From CAZNDN01 sp964571815 (GTDB taxonomy: Bacteria; Fibrobacterota; Chitinivibrionia; Chitinivibrionales; WJKA01), in contig CAZNDN010000049.1 of NCBI GenBank assembly GCA_964571815.1, positions 1 to 26,121 of the forward strand: a stretch of 26,121 nt of DNA, in the 5' to 3' direction. Below are positions 16,573 through 23,738 of the stretch, in pieces; the stretch's first letter is position 1, and the number at the start of each line of letters is the position of its first letter. Position numbers and translations under genes: made by a program. The notes under the pieces were generated by a model. The model was given only the letters and a program-made list of their open reading frames with translations. It was not told the origin of the DNA and did no database searches.

Positions 16573-18468
16573 ATGAGATGGGTCACTGCTTCAGTTATTG
16601 CCTTTCTGCTCGCCGGTAGCGCTTACGCTCTCACACCCGTGCGAATGCAGGATCTTGATACGAAGGGATGGCGCAATGTGCGCGACGAAGGGGCGAAGGG
16701 GGACGGGAAGACCGACGACACCGAAGCGTTCGCCAATGCGCTTCAGGGAAGGATCGTGTATGTGCCCGAAGGGACATACGTTGTTCGGAATACGATATCC
16801 TGGGGGCAGCGCAAGAAGCTGATCGGCGCGGGCTCCGGCAAGACGATAATCATGCTGCCGGACTCCTGCGCGGGCTTCCAGGACCCCGCCGAGCCCAAAC
16901 CCGTGATATGGACCGCACACCCGTCGGGTGACTACGGTTCGGACAGCCGGGGCAACGCCGCGTTTGCCAACTACATACTCGATCTTACCGTCGATATCGG
17001 CAAAGGCAATCCGGGTGCGGTCGGTATCATGTACACCACGCACAATCGAGGGGTCCTGGGTGATGTCGTGGTACGCTCGGGTGATGGTTCAGGGTCGGTA
17101 GGGGTTGACCTTTCGTCGACGGAATTCGGCCCGGGCATGCTCAGGGGCGTTACGGTCGAAGGGTTCGATATCGGTATCAGCACACCCGCGCGGGTTTCTC
17201 ATGCGACACTGATCGATATTCAGCTTGTCAAGCAGAACGAGCTGGGCATGCTCAATCGTTTCCCGGTCTCGATCCACAACCTGCGCAGTACCAACCGGGT
17301 GCCGGCGATTCGCAATGACGGGGCCATGGCGAACCTGGCCCTGGCCGGAGCGCACCTGCGCGGAGGGGACAACAAGAGCTGCGCCATCGAGCATGTCAAC
17401 GGTGCGGCGCTTCTGCTCGATGTGAAGACGAGAGGATACAAGGCCGCGTTGAAGAATGCCGAAGAGGTACGGAAAGGGGCTTCGCTGTCGTGCACGGTGA
17501 TTGGGACAACCGTGACGCTTTTTCCGAAGACCCCGTTGCGGGCGCAGGGGCTGGTGGAGCAGCCGCCGTCGGTGTTCGTGGAACCGCGGGGGAAGTGGCA
17601 TGTCGTGGAAGACTCGGCCGCCGATGATACCGAAACCATACAGAAGGCCATGGACTCGGGCGCACGTACCGTTTTTTTCGTACCGGGCGGGGAGTACCGC
17701 CTGAGTGAGACAATCCGGGTGGGTGCTTCGGTGCGGAGGATTATCGGTTTCGATGCACGCATGGAGGTGCCGGCAGACGACTTCCTGAAAGAGGACAAAC
17801 CGGCCATGCGACTGGAGGGCCGCGCCCGGAAACCTCTGCAGGTGGATTGGCTTGAGCTGCGGGGAAAGTATGTCGGATTCGAAATCGCCACGCCGCGGAC
17901 GGTCTACTTCAACTGCTGCTCCTGGTCCAGGTACCGCAACACCCCCGAAGCGGGGAAGGTTTTTATCGACGAAGGGATGGGGGATTCGTATTTTGTCAAG
18001 CCTGCTCAAGTCGTTGTTCGTCAGTGCGACATGGAAAACAATCCGTTCGGCGACGGCACCGGAAAACTGCCGCGCACGTATATCGAGAACCACGGCGCGA
18101 GTATATGTGTCTTCGGGTTCAAGACCGAAGATCCGGCGGTTCACGTAGTGACCACGGACGGTGGGCGCACCGAGGTGTTTGGAGGGTTCTTCCGTGACCA
18201 CCGCGGCCCGGAGTCCTATTCCTGGCGCGGCGATCCGCCGCTTGAGGGGATCGACATGTCCGAAGGGGTGCCGTATTTCATCACCAGGGACGCTTCGCTG
18301 AGCGCCACCTACTTTCACTATGCGTGGGCTCCCGGCAAGGCTCGCGCGCTGCATGCGATCGAGATTCGCGAAGGCACACAGAAAGAATTCCGGAGAGCCC
18401 CCAACAGTTTGAACGTGGGCTTGTACAGCGGGGGAGTGGACGGCGGGAAGCAGGCGGAGCCTCGATAG
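16573..18468 (+). CDS. Secreted pectate-lyase-3-like beta-helix protein
   Basis: 631 residues. GGAGG lies 6 nt before the ATG at 16573, which I prefer to the ATGs at 16552 and 16555 because the signal peptide then begins directly (MRWVTASVIAFLLAGSAYA, cleaved about residue 19-21). The first module has the hallmark start of the pectate_lyase_3 fold (WRNVRDEGAKGDGKTDDTEAF, then GRIVYVPEGTYVVRNTI). A second, degenerate start follows at about residue 343 (KWHVVEDSAADDTETIQKAMD, VFFVPGGEYRLSETI), as in tandem GH55-like beta-helix proteins. No sorting domain is at the C-terminus, so it probably takes another route or stays periplasmic. Substrate is unknown; polysaccharide binding or cleavage is inferred from fold only. 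Confidence 0.85.
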   Translation: MRWVTASVIAFLLAGSAYALTPVRMQDLDTKGWRNVRDEGAKGDGKTDDTEAFANALQGRIVYVPEGTYVVRNTISWGQRKKLIGAGSGKTIIMLPDSCAGFQDPAEPKPVIWTAHPSGDYGSDSRGNAAFANYILDLTVDIGKGNPGAVGIMYTTHNRGVLGDVVVRSGDGSGSVGVDLSSTEFGPGMLRGVTVEGFDIGISTPARVSHATLIDIQLVKQNELGMLNRFPVSIHNLRSTNRVPAIRNDGAMANLALAGAHLRGGDNKSCAIEHVNGAALLLDVKTRGYKAALKNAEEVRKGASLSCTVIGTTVTLFPKTPLRAQGLVEQPPSVFVEPRGKWHVVEDSAADDTETIQKAMDSGARTVFFVPGGEYRLSETIRVGASVRRIIGFDARMEVPADDFLKEDKPAMRLEGRARKPLQVDWLELRGKYVGFEIATPRTVYFNCCSWSRYRNTPEAGKVFIDEGMGDSYFVKPAQVVVRQCDMENNPFGDGTGKLPRTYIENHGASICVFGFKTEDPAVHVVTTDGGRTEVFGGFFRDHRGPESYSWRGDPPLEGIDMSEGVPYFITRDASLSATYFHYAWAPGKARALHAIEIREGTQKEFRRAPNSLNVGLYSGGVDGGKQAEPR

Positions 18469-18599
18469 CGGAAGAGGGGAGACCACGGGAAAATATGAAA
18501 CGAGCGAACGGCTCGGATTTCCCGGCTTTGCAACTGTGTTGCCTGTTGAAAGGCGACCGAACATCCGGGCACGTCCTGTGCTTTCTTTGGAGGTACGCG

Positions 18600-18716
18600 A
18601 TGGAGCTGGGTCGGGAATCAATTATTTTGGGTTTGTTGCTGAACGGGACATACCGGGGAGTGAAACGCGGCCGCGACACTGTTCCCCCGTGGTTACATGC
18701 AAGGCTGAGTTCATGA
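18600..18716 (+). CDS. Possible 38-residue small ORF
   Basis: ATG at 18600 has GGAGG exactly 6 nt upstream. The frame also extends back to an ATG at 18495. The peptide (MELGRESIILGLLLNG, then basic) has no family I recognise, and it contains the AATTATTTTG word at 18620-18629. It may be a leader peptide or simply untranslated leader of the next gene. Confidence 0.2.
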   Translation: MELGRESIILGLLLNGTYRGVKRGRDTVPPWLHARLSS

Positions 18717-18753
18717 GGGCACTTACTGAACAGCTTTCGAAAGGAGGGTGGGT

Positions 18754-19983
18754 ATGACGGCTTTTCAAGGGAGAGCGTGGGGATGTGGTTATCGCGCGGG
18801 AGACGGCATGCTCCGGCCGCGGGCGGGTGTGGCCCTGCTCTGTCTCTTTGCACTCACCCTGGCTCAGGAAGGCGGCCCGAGGAGATTTTTCCTCTCCGAC
18901 GAAGGTCTGGCAAAGATTCACTACATTGATCTTGACAATCCCGACAACAACTGGACCACTGAATCACCGACAGGTAGTATCCGGGATCTGCAGTTGGTCG
19001 GCAACAACCGGGTCATGCTGGGGGTGGGGGACGGGTACGCTGAGTTCGATGTTGCGACAGGGGATCTGCTGAATCACACGAGCGTTTATGGTGGGGTCGG
19101 GGCTGTGCGACGTCTTCCCAACGGGAATACCGTTGTGGGAAAAAAAGACAACAACGCGCTGATGGTGGTGGATCCCGAGGGCAACAGGATTGACACAATC
19201 CAGCTCGATAGACCGATGTTTCGGCTTCTTCGGGTAACATCAACGGGGAATTTCATCTATGGCGACGCCGAGAGTTCCGATGTCGTGGAGGCGGATACGT
19301 CCGGGGCCGTTGTCTGGTCGGCGTCGGTGAGTGATGCGGGTGCGGAGGATGTCTATGGGGCCATTCGTCAGTCTCCCAACTGCGTATGGGTTACCACGGC
19401 CTACGACAACTCCCTGCTGCGAATCGACAACGAGGGCAATATTACCAAGCTTGTGGCGGGAGATGAGCACGAGCCCTATGAGTTCGCCGGGTTCCAGATC
19501 TTGCCGGGAGGCAAGATTGTCGTAGCCAATTGGCAGCGACATGGCGAGGGGCACGGTGATGAGGGGCATCAGGTCATGCAGTTCGACACCGCCGCGAAGG
19601 CCGTTGACTGGTACTGGGAGCAGGATCCCGAGCTGATCTCATCGATTAACAACGTGCTGGTGGTTGACGGTCTGGACCCGCAGTACCTGCATACGGACGG
19701 CGAGGGGCCGATGAAACCCGTTGGCGATGACACGGGATTGCGAGTTCGGCAGCCGGAAGCCGCAGGGGCCGTGAGCGTCAGGGCGGGCGCCCGTTGCCCC
19801 GGTGTGCTGGTGGGGCTTTCCAGCCCCCTGTGCGCGGGTGCTCTTTTCAGCCTGCGGGGCGAACTGATTCGTGTGCAGCCTTCGGAGAATGCCGCGGGAG
19901 CTTACATCCGGCTCGGTGGCACAGATTCCGATCAGCTCGGAGGGTCTACCGAGGAGAGACAATGGAGAGATCGCTTGAGGTAA
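18754..19983 (+). CDS. Secreted beta-propeller protein with truncated sorting-type tail
   Basis: 409 residues. A perfect AAGGAGG lies 6 nt before the ATG at 18754. The hydrophobic signal core (GVALLCLFALTLAQ) comes at about residues 25-38, after a longer N-region than usual; an ATG at 18808 would give a standard signal peptide. Residues about 42-325 repeat a propeller blade pattern (NGNTVVGKKDNNALMVVDPEGN, STGNFIYGDAES, NSLLRIDNEGN, PGGKIVVANWQRHGEGHGDEGH). The last ~75 residues start like a sorting domain (ALFSLRGELIRV) but lack the closing strand. The end overlaps the STAS gene by 22 bp in another frame, so the two are probably co-transcribed and coupled. Function is unknown; a ligand-binding or surface role is inferred. 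Confidence 0.75.
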   Translation: MTAFQGRAWGCGYRAGDGMLRPRAGVALLCLFALTLAQEGGPRRFFLSDEGLAKIHYIDLDNPDNNWTTESPTGSIRDLQLVGNNRVMLGVGDGYAEFDVATGDLLNHTSVYGGVGAVRRLPNGNTVVGKKDNNALMVVDPEGNRIDTIQLDRPMFRLLRVTSTGNFIYGDAESSDVVEADTSGAVVWSASVSDAGAEDVYGAIRQSPNCVWVTTAYDNSLLRIDNEGNITKLVAGDEHEPYEFAGFQILPGGKIVVANWQRHGEGHGDEGHQVMQFDTAAKAVDWYWEQDPELISSINNVLVVDGLDPQYLHTDGEGPMKPVGDDTGLRVRQPEAAGAVSVRAGARCPGVLVGLSSPLCAGALFSLRGELIRVQPSENAAGAYIRLGGTDSDQLGGSTEERQWRDRLR

Positions 19984-20648
19984 CCACTGAAGACCGTGGG
20001 CGAACCTGCGTGCTGCACGTGCGGGGGAAGTTCACCGCGTCGTCGGTGCACCTTCTTCGTACCGAAGTAGGCGGCGCGATAAAAAGAGGCATGAGCGCTA
20101 TGGTAATGGATCTGGAACATACCGTGCTGATCGACAGCGGCGCCATCGGATTTCTCACCAATCTTCACAAAGAACTCCAGCGCAGGGGAGGGAAGCTGTG
20201 CCTGGCGTCGTTACCCGAGAGAATCGAACGAGTCCTTGACTCCTGCGGACTCTTGAAAGTGATGGAAGTATACGAGTCACCCTCCGACAGCGATCCGGCG
20301 ACCTCAAAGAAGAAAATCGAGACCGAGGAGCGCGGGTTCTACGCGTTGCTGAAAGTGCCGGAACACTTTGATCTGGAGTCCCTGGGGCCTGTCCGCGAAG
20401 CGCTTGACGGTCTGACAGAGGCGGGAAACACGGCAATTGTGCTTGATTTCGAGCACCCCACGCACATCAGCAGCGTCGGAATCGGCGTTGTCGTGAACGT
20501 GCACAAGCGCCTGAAAGAAAAGGGAGGAGAGGTATACCTGGTGGCGGTTTCCGAGCAGGTGAGGAAACTTCTCGAAGTGTCCAATGTTGCGGAAGTAGTG
20601 ACCGTCCTGGAGAGTGTGGCGCAGGTTGAGGAGAAGTTGATGGGGTAA
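19962..20648 (+). CDS. Tandem STAS-domain protein (anti-sigma-factor-antagonist type)
   Basis: 228 residues made of two STAS domains (about 1-106 and 123-225) joined by a charged linker. STAS antagonists bind anti-sigma kinases when unphosphorylated and free a sigma factor. By alignment with SpoIIAA (D57-S58), the first domain has D58-S59 in LIDSGAIGF and the second has S170-S171 in HISSVGIGV, so both keep a serine at the phosphoacceptor position. GAGGAGAG precedes the ATG at 19962; the longer in-frame extension is a shadow of the propeller gene. It overlaps that gene by 22 bp. No anti-sigma kinase, phosphatase or sigma gene is in the window, so its partners must be elsewhere. Confidence 0.85.
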   Translation: MERSLEVTTEDRGRTCVLHVRGKFTASSVHLLRTEVGGAIKRGMSAMVMDLEHTVLIDSGAIGFLTNLHKELQRRGGKLCLASLPERIERVLDSCGLLKVMEVYESPSDSDPATSKKKIETEERGFYALLKVPEHFDLESLGPVREALDGLTEAGNTAIVLDFEHPTHISSVGIGVVVNVHKRLKEKGGEVYLVAVSEQVRKLLEVSNVAEVVTVLESVAQVEEKLMG

Positions 20649-20744
20649 GGCCAGGAAGGAGGGGGGACGGTAGGGCAGACCAGGTTTTCACCGGAACCCG
20701 GGGCGGCAAAGTCCCTCCACGGAATAATGAATGTTCCCGGGCAT

Positions 20745-20781
20745 TTTTGCGCCGCAAAATACGTCGCATTTGCGGCGCAAA
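20745..20781. promoter_or_regulatory. Double palindrome downstream of the AlbA_2 regulator gene
   Basis: Two perfect 13-bp palindromes of form TTTGCG-S-CGCAAA, centred at 20752 and 20775 (23 bp apart), 15-38 bp past the stop codon. The first extends to 15 bp. The 36-bp unit matches 22156-22191 at about 32 of 36 positions in the same orientation. Confidence 0.8.
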
Positions 20782-20789
20782 AAAACCAC

Positions 20790-22115
20790 CTAATTCGGGA
20801 CGTATTTCGTGCTCCGGCCTGTTCCCCGGCGGCGTATCAGTCCTTTTGAGCAAAGTCCGTTCAGTTCGCGCAGAGCGGTGTCGTCGCTGACATCAAGAAA
20901 TCGAGCCGTATCCCGCTTCGAAACCTGCCCCCTTTCGCCAATCACCTGCAATATTTTTCTCGCGCGCGAAGACAATCCTTCGTCAACGTTCTTCGGAAGG
21001 CGGGGAAAGAACTTCACTACGAAGAAGTTGGTGGCGGCTACCTCGAGATCGGGGTTGTTGTTGTCCGCAAGAGCCCGTTTCATCCGCTGGAAGCCGCTTC
21101 CTATTCGCTCGATGTATCCCGCACGGTAAAGCAGGTCCGCAACGAGGCGATTGCGACGAACGCTTCGTACACCAAGTTCTTCGACGGTAAGGCCGGGGGG
21201 AAGACCTCCCGGGTTCTCGATCTCGAGACGGTCGGCAAAAATATGCACGTAGATGTGAGAGAGATCGTAGAAGTAGTCCCGGTGAGTCACTGCATTGATC
21301 ACCGCCTCCCGCAAGGCCGGCAGAGGGTACTCATAGACCGAACGGTGCTGAAGATGCTCTCCGACGATTTCCTGCTTCCGGATATTGCGCTGAATGAATG
21401 TGATCGCGGCGCGGATGCACTCGATGGGGTTTCCGAAAATGTCCTGCCGGTCGACGATCTCAAATCGATCCGTTCCGCGATAGCGAATACACGTAACGTA
21501 GCTTTCTCTGAGGAAGCCCTGCGGGTTCTTACTGAAAAAGATCACCCCGGCGTTGTTGAACCGGACGCGGCCGCCCGATTCTCTCGCAACATCGAGATTC
21601 AGAAGGAGGCTCTCAGGTTTGAGATTGGTGTCTATCCCGCACGCGTGCAGAAATTGATCGAATCTATCCTTGTCGAAATCATCGGGGAAACGGAAATCGT
21701 CGCTTACCCGCTCGTCGAAATGCGGAGTCTTCGCCCGGATGATATTCCTGATTTCGTTTCTGGTGAGTTTCTGAGTGTTGGGGCCGGTGCGAAGATAGAA
21801 GCCTCCTTTGCAGCGATACGGTTTATCAACTCCTTCATCGACGATCACCTCAAGGACCTGATCACCGTGATACACCGGCCTGGCTTTGGCCGGTGGATCA
21901 CAGTTCCGGGCGATGTCCTGGACGCGGCTGGTCAAAGCATTCGATCGTGCAATTCCGGTGATTTTTCCCGCATCACCTATGCCGAGGAAAATGGAGCCGC
22001 CCGAAGCGTTGGCAAAAGCGACTATCTCCCTGTCCAGATGAGCGATACTCTCCTTGAATTCGATCTTCTGACCCTCTCCCTCGGAGAGTACGGCTTTGAG
22101 ACTTCGACGTGTCAT
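20790..22115 (-). CDS. AlbA_2 / HATPase_c_4 / winged-helix putative transcriptional regulator
   Basis: 441 residues. The N-terminal ~130 residues form an AlbA_2 (Schlafen-like) domain: EGQKIEFKESI, then EIVAFANASGGSIFLGIGD. A middle region leads to an ATP-binding-like segment at about 270-370 (LREAVINAVTHRDY, RLEIENPGGLPPG, RNRLVADLLYRAGYIERIGSG). The last ~55 residues look like a winged helix (RGQVSKRDTARFLDVSDDTALRELNGL). This is the common COG2865-type architecture, annotated as ATP-binding transcriptional regulator; biochemical roles are poorly defined and some relatives sit in defence islands. The ATG at 22115 lacks a Shine-Dalgarno, but the promoter's -10 lies 8 nt upstream, so a leaderless mRNA is likely. 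Matching double palindromes flank the gene, suggesting autoregulation or acquisition as a unit. Confidence 0.88.
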   Translation of the reverse strand: MTRRSLKAVLSEGEGQKIEFKESIAHLDREIVAFANASGGSIFLGIGDAGKITGIARSNALTSRVQDIARNCDPPAKARPVYHGDQVLEVIVDEGVDKPYRCKGGFYLRTGPNTQKLTRNEIRNIIRAKTPHFDERVSDDFRFPDDFDKDRFDQFLHACGIDTNLKPESLLLNLDVARESGGRVRFNNAGVIFFSKNPQGFLRESYVTCIRYRGTDRFEIVDRQDIFGNPIECIRAAITFIQRNIRKQEIVGEHLQHRSVYEYPLPALREAVINAVTHRDYFYDLSHIYVHIFADRLEIENPGGLPPGLTVEELGVRSVRRNRLVADLLYRAGYIERIGSGFQRMKRALADNNNPDLEVAATNFFVVKFFPRLPKNVDEGLSSRARKILQVIGERGQVSKRDTARFLDVSDDTALRELNGLCSKGLIRRRGTGRSTKYVPN

Positions 22116-22123
22116 ATACCATA

Positions 22124-22152
22124 AATATACAGTATTTCGGCGAAAATGTCAA
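22124..22152 (-). promoter_or_regulatory. Leaderless sigma70-type promoter of the AlbA_2 gene
   Basis: On the minus strand, TTGACA (22147-22152) and TATATT (22124-22129) are separated by exactly 17 bp. Only 8 nt separate the -10 from the ATG at 22115, which puts the expected transcription start within about three bases of the start codon. Confidence 0.75.
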
Positions 22153-22155
22153 ATA

Positions 22156-22191
22156 TTTGCGCCGCAAAACACGCCGAATTTGCGCCGCAAA
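22156..22191. promoter_or_regulatory. Double palindrome upstream of the AlbA_2 regulator gene
   Basis: Two perfect palindromes TTTGCGCCGCAAA at 22156-22168 and 22179-22191, centres 23 bp apart. They lie just upstream of the -35 box, centred roughly at -45 and -68 from the predicted start, positions where dimeric regulators often bind. Same spacing as the pair at 20745-20781. Confidence 0.8.
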
Positions 22192-22370
22192 ATGTGCCAC
22201 GAGTAATCGAGGCCATGGGCGCGATTCTTCCGCCTGGAAAACAACCAAACCTCGGCGCGGTCACTGCAAGGTCGCCGCGACGTGCGCCCTCGCGTCCGGG
22301 GTGCTGCCGGCGCGGGAAAGTCGCCATACAGGACCATTTCGGCATTTCTCCCCTGCCGCGCTCGATTCTC

Positions 22371-22898
22371 AAGAATCCACGGTGCACGGTCTTTTCCTCC
22401 TCGATCTCCGCCTCAGCCGGTCGTACGGTCGGCCGCTGCCTCCACGAATACGGACACCGTCACATAGCCTTCATCTCCCCCTTTCACGGAGACCAGGTAT
22501 GGTCTCACCGTCGCCTGGAGGGGGTGAAAGCGGCGTTCGAAAACGACCCGGGCGCAACGGTCCGAGTGGTCTCCCTTGAGTATTCGCAACTCTCCGAACT
22601 GCTCGATGCGGAGGACACGCCCCGCGCGTTCCAGGAAAGCGTCGCGTCGTTCAACTCCTGGCGCGGTACCCTCTCGCCGGAAGTGGAATGGGCCGTCATG
22701 TCGTCAAGCTTTAGGCAAGCGAGACCGTCGTGGGTCGGCTGGAGCAGGGTGTATGAGAGACTGTCGCCCCTGATGGCGGAGCTGCTCGACGATCCGAATA
22801 TCAGCGCCCGGGTGTGTGTCAACGACCGCATCGCGCTCATGGCCATGAGCTTTCTGCAGAGACGGAAGGTCCCTGTCGGATCGCGGATCTCCCTATGA
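22371..22898 (+). pseudogene. LacI/GntR-type regulator sensor-domain remnant
   Basis: The reading frame encodes about 175 residues like the effector-binding half of LacI-type regulators: VGRCLHEYGHRHIAFISPFHG, RRLEGVKAAFEND, then ISARVCVNDRIALMAMSFLQRRKVPVG near the end. No helix-turn-helix precedes it; upstream in-frame sequence runs through the palindromes and looks non-coding. It stops at RISL just where the family continues toward a VGFDN-type motif; a different frame resumes with MSDNQGW, so a frameshift is likely. I read this as a decayed fragment of a sugar-responsive repressor. Its right side reaches the 22-bp inverted repeat region. Confidence 0.6.
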
Positions 22899-22938
22899 GC
22901 GACAACCAGGGATGGGGCGATGTCGCCTACATAGGAAA

Positions 22939-22960
22939 CGGTGTCGGGCCTACGCAAGTC
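22939..22960 (+). repeat. 22-bp inverted repeat, left copy
   Basis: The reverse complement is found exactly at 23486-23507. The copies enclose about 525 bp containing the UPF0175-like gene. Sequence outside the 22 bp does not match. From 22961 to 23090 only a 28-codon open frame (ATG at 22989) is seen, with no recognisable product. Confidence 0.85.
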
Positions 22961-23090
22961 TTTAAAAAATATAGGTACGTGACGAATCATGGCAAAAAGT
23001 TCGACGAAAAATCAAGGACTTACGGCGTTTCGTGAAGAATTTGACGATTGCCGTGAACGGGCTTACTCCGCATAATCGGTCTGGCCGGTA

Positions 23091-23309
23091 TCAAAGCCTT
23101 TCCGCGGTCTCCCGTACATCAGTGAGATAGCCGTACGGCATACGGGGGTGGGCGTTGCCTCGTGCGACAAGGTTCAGAGCCTCTACCATGGCTATTTCCA
23201 GGATTTCGGCCAGGCGTCCTATGGAGAGGTTGCCCTCCTTGTATTCCTGAAGCTGTGAGAGAACGAATCCGCGCTCAAGGAGTTCTTTGACCGCCTGTGT
23301 GCCGTTCAA
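23091..23309 (-). CDS. UPF0175-like antitoxin, probably broken at its 5' end
   Basis: 72 residues from a TTG at 23309, with the UPF0175 helix pattern (LQEYKEGNLSIGRLAEILEIAMVEALNLVA). UPF0175 proteins are commonly antitoxins paired with a PIN-type toxin. In-frame sequence upstream (23310-23378) still looks coding: EESEKPLEQFAKKFHLNGTQAV reads like the ribbon-helix-helix half of longer members. However, it has no start codon and meets a TAA at 23379-23381. An ATG at 23377 with AAAGGG upstream is in another frame. So a frameshift or nonsense change is likely. No toxin gene follows; an orphan or decaying system is my best reading. Confidence 0.5.
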   Translation of the reverse strand: MNGTQAVKELLERGFVLSQLQEYKEGNLSIGRLAEILEIAMVEALNLVARGNAHPRMPYGYLTDVRETAERL

Positions 23310-23378
23310 GTGAAATTTCTTCGCGAACTGCTCCAGCGGCTTTTCCGATTCTTCTCTATGCGTCCGGTCAAAACCATG

Positions 23379-23561
23379 TTATACCCTTTCGTCCAACCAC
23401 GACAGCACTGTTCCGATCGCTTCTTCGGATATCCGGGCGTATTTGCGCAATGCAATCGGCTTGTTCCTCGTGTGCTTCTTGCACTGACTTGCGTAGGCCC
23501 GACACCGATGTCGCTCCTCCTGAGAAAACAGCAACAGGCAGGAGTATCCAGGAAGCCCGCC
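23379..23561 (-). other. Unrecognised open frame, possible 5' part of the broken antitoxin region
   Basis: Open for about 60 codons in the same frame as the UPF0175-like gene, ending at TAA 23379-23381 (tail KPIALRKYARISEEAIGTVLSWLDERV in two parts: KPIALRKYARIS and EEAIGTVLSWLDERV). It has no ATG and contains the right 22-bp repeat. It may be an upstream gene's end or the original N-terminus separated by a nonsense codon. I cannot name it. Confidence 0.2.
23486..23507 (-). repeat. 22-bp inverted repeat, right copy
   Basis: Exact inverted match to 22939-22960. No target duplication or transposase is visible, so it is probably a small dispersed repeat rather than transposon ends. Confidence 0.85.
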
Positions 23562-23570
23562 TTAGCGCCT

Positions 23571-23579
23571 TGGTATAAT
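23571..23579 (+). promoter_or_regulatory. Extended -10 element upstream of the cytochrome gene
   Basis: TGGTATAAT is a perfect extended -10 (TGn-TATAAT) about 160 bp before the ATG at 23739. No -35 match is present. A palindrome TTGATATCAA lies at 23589-23598 and another TATATT at 23632-23637, so the true start is uncertain. Confidence 0.45.
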
Positions 23580-23738
23580 ATTATCTCATTGATATCAATA
23601 AGTTTTCGACACCAAAACCCATATTTTTTCGTATATTGAGTAAAGAAAAGTACGATCCTTTTTCATCCTTTTGTCTGGGTGGCTTGACGAGCAGAAGAAA
23701 AACACTCACGATCTTTTTCCCGGCCTGGAGGTCAACAA

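Noticed and set aside
17089..18621. 510-codon open frame on the - strand
   Set aside because: Antisense to the pectate-lyase-3-like gene; low-complexity Arg/Pro/His-rich translation with no family pattern.
21243..22124. 293-codon open frame on the + strand
   Set aside because: Antisense to the AlbA_2 regulator, whose domains, promoter and start are convincing.
20745..22191. Integron cassette with attC sites
   Set aside because: The palindromes lack the core-site layout of attC, occur on both sides of a gene with its own promoter, and no integrase is in the window.
22109..22579. Open frames running through the upstream palindromes on the + strand
   Set aside because: The translated palindromes give repetitive CAAK/RRK residues and no domain; only the LacI-like part from about 22371 looks coding.
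22939..23507. Insertion sequence bounded by the 22-bp inverted repeats
   Set aside because: No transposase or remnant is between them and no target-site duplication is visible; the enclosed coding sequence is antitoxin-like.
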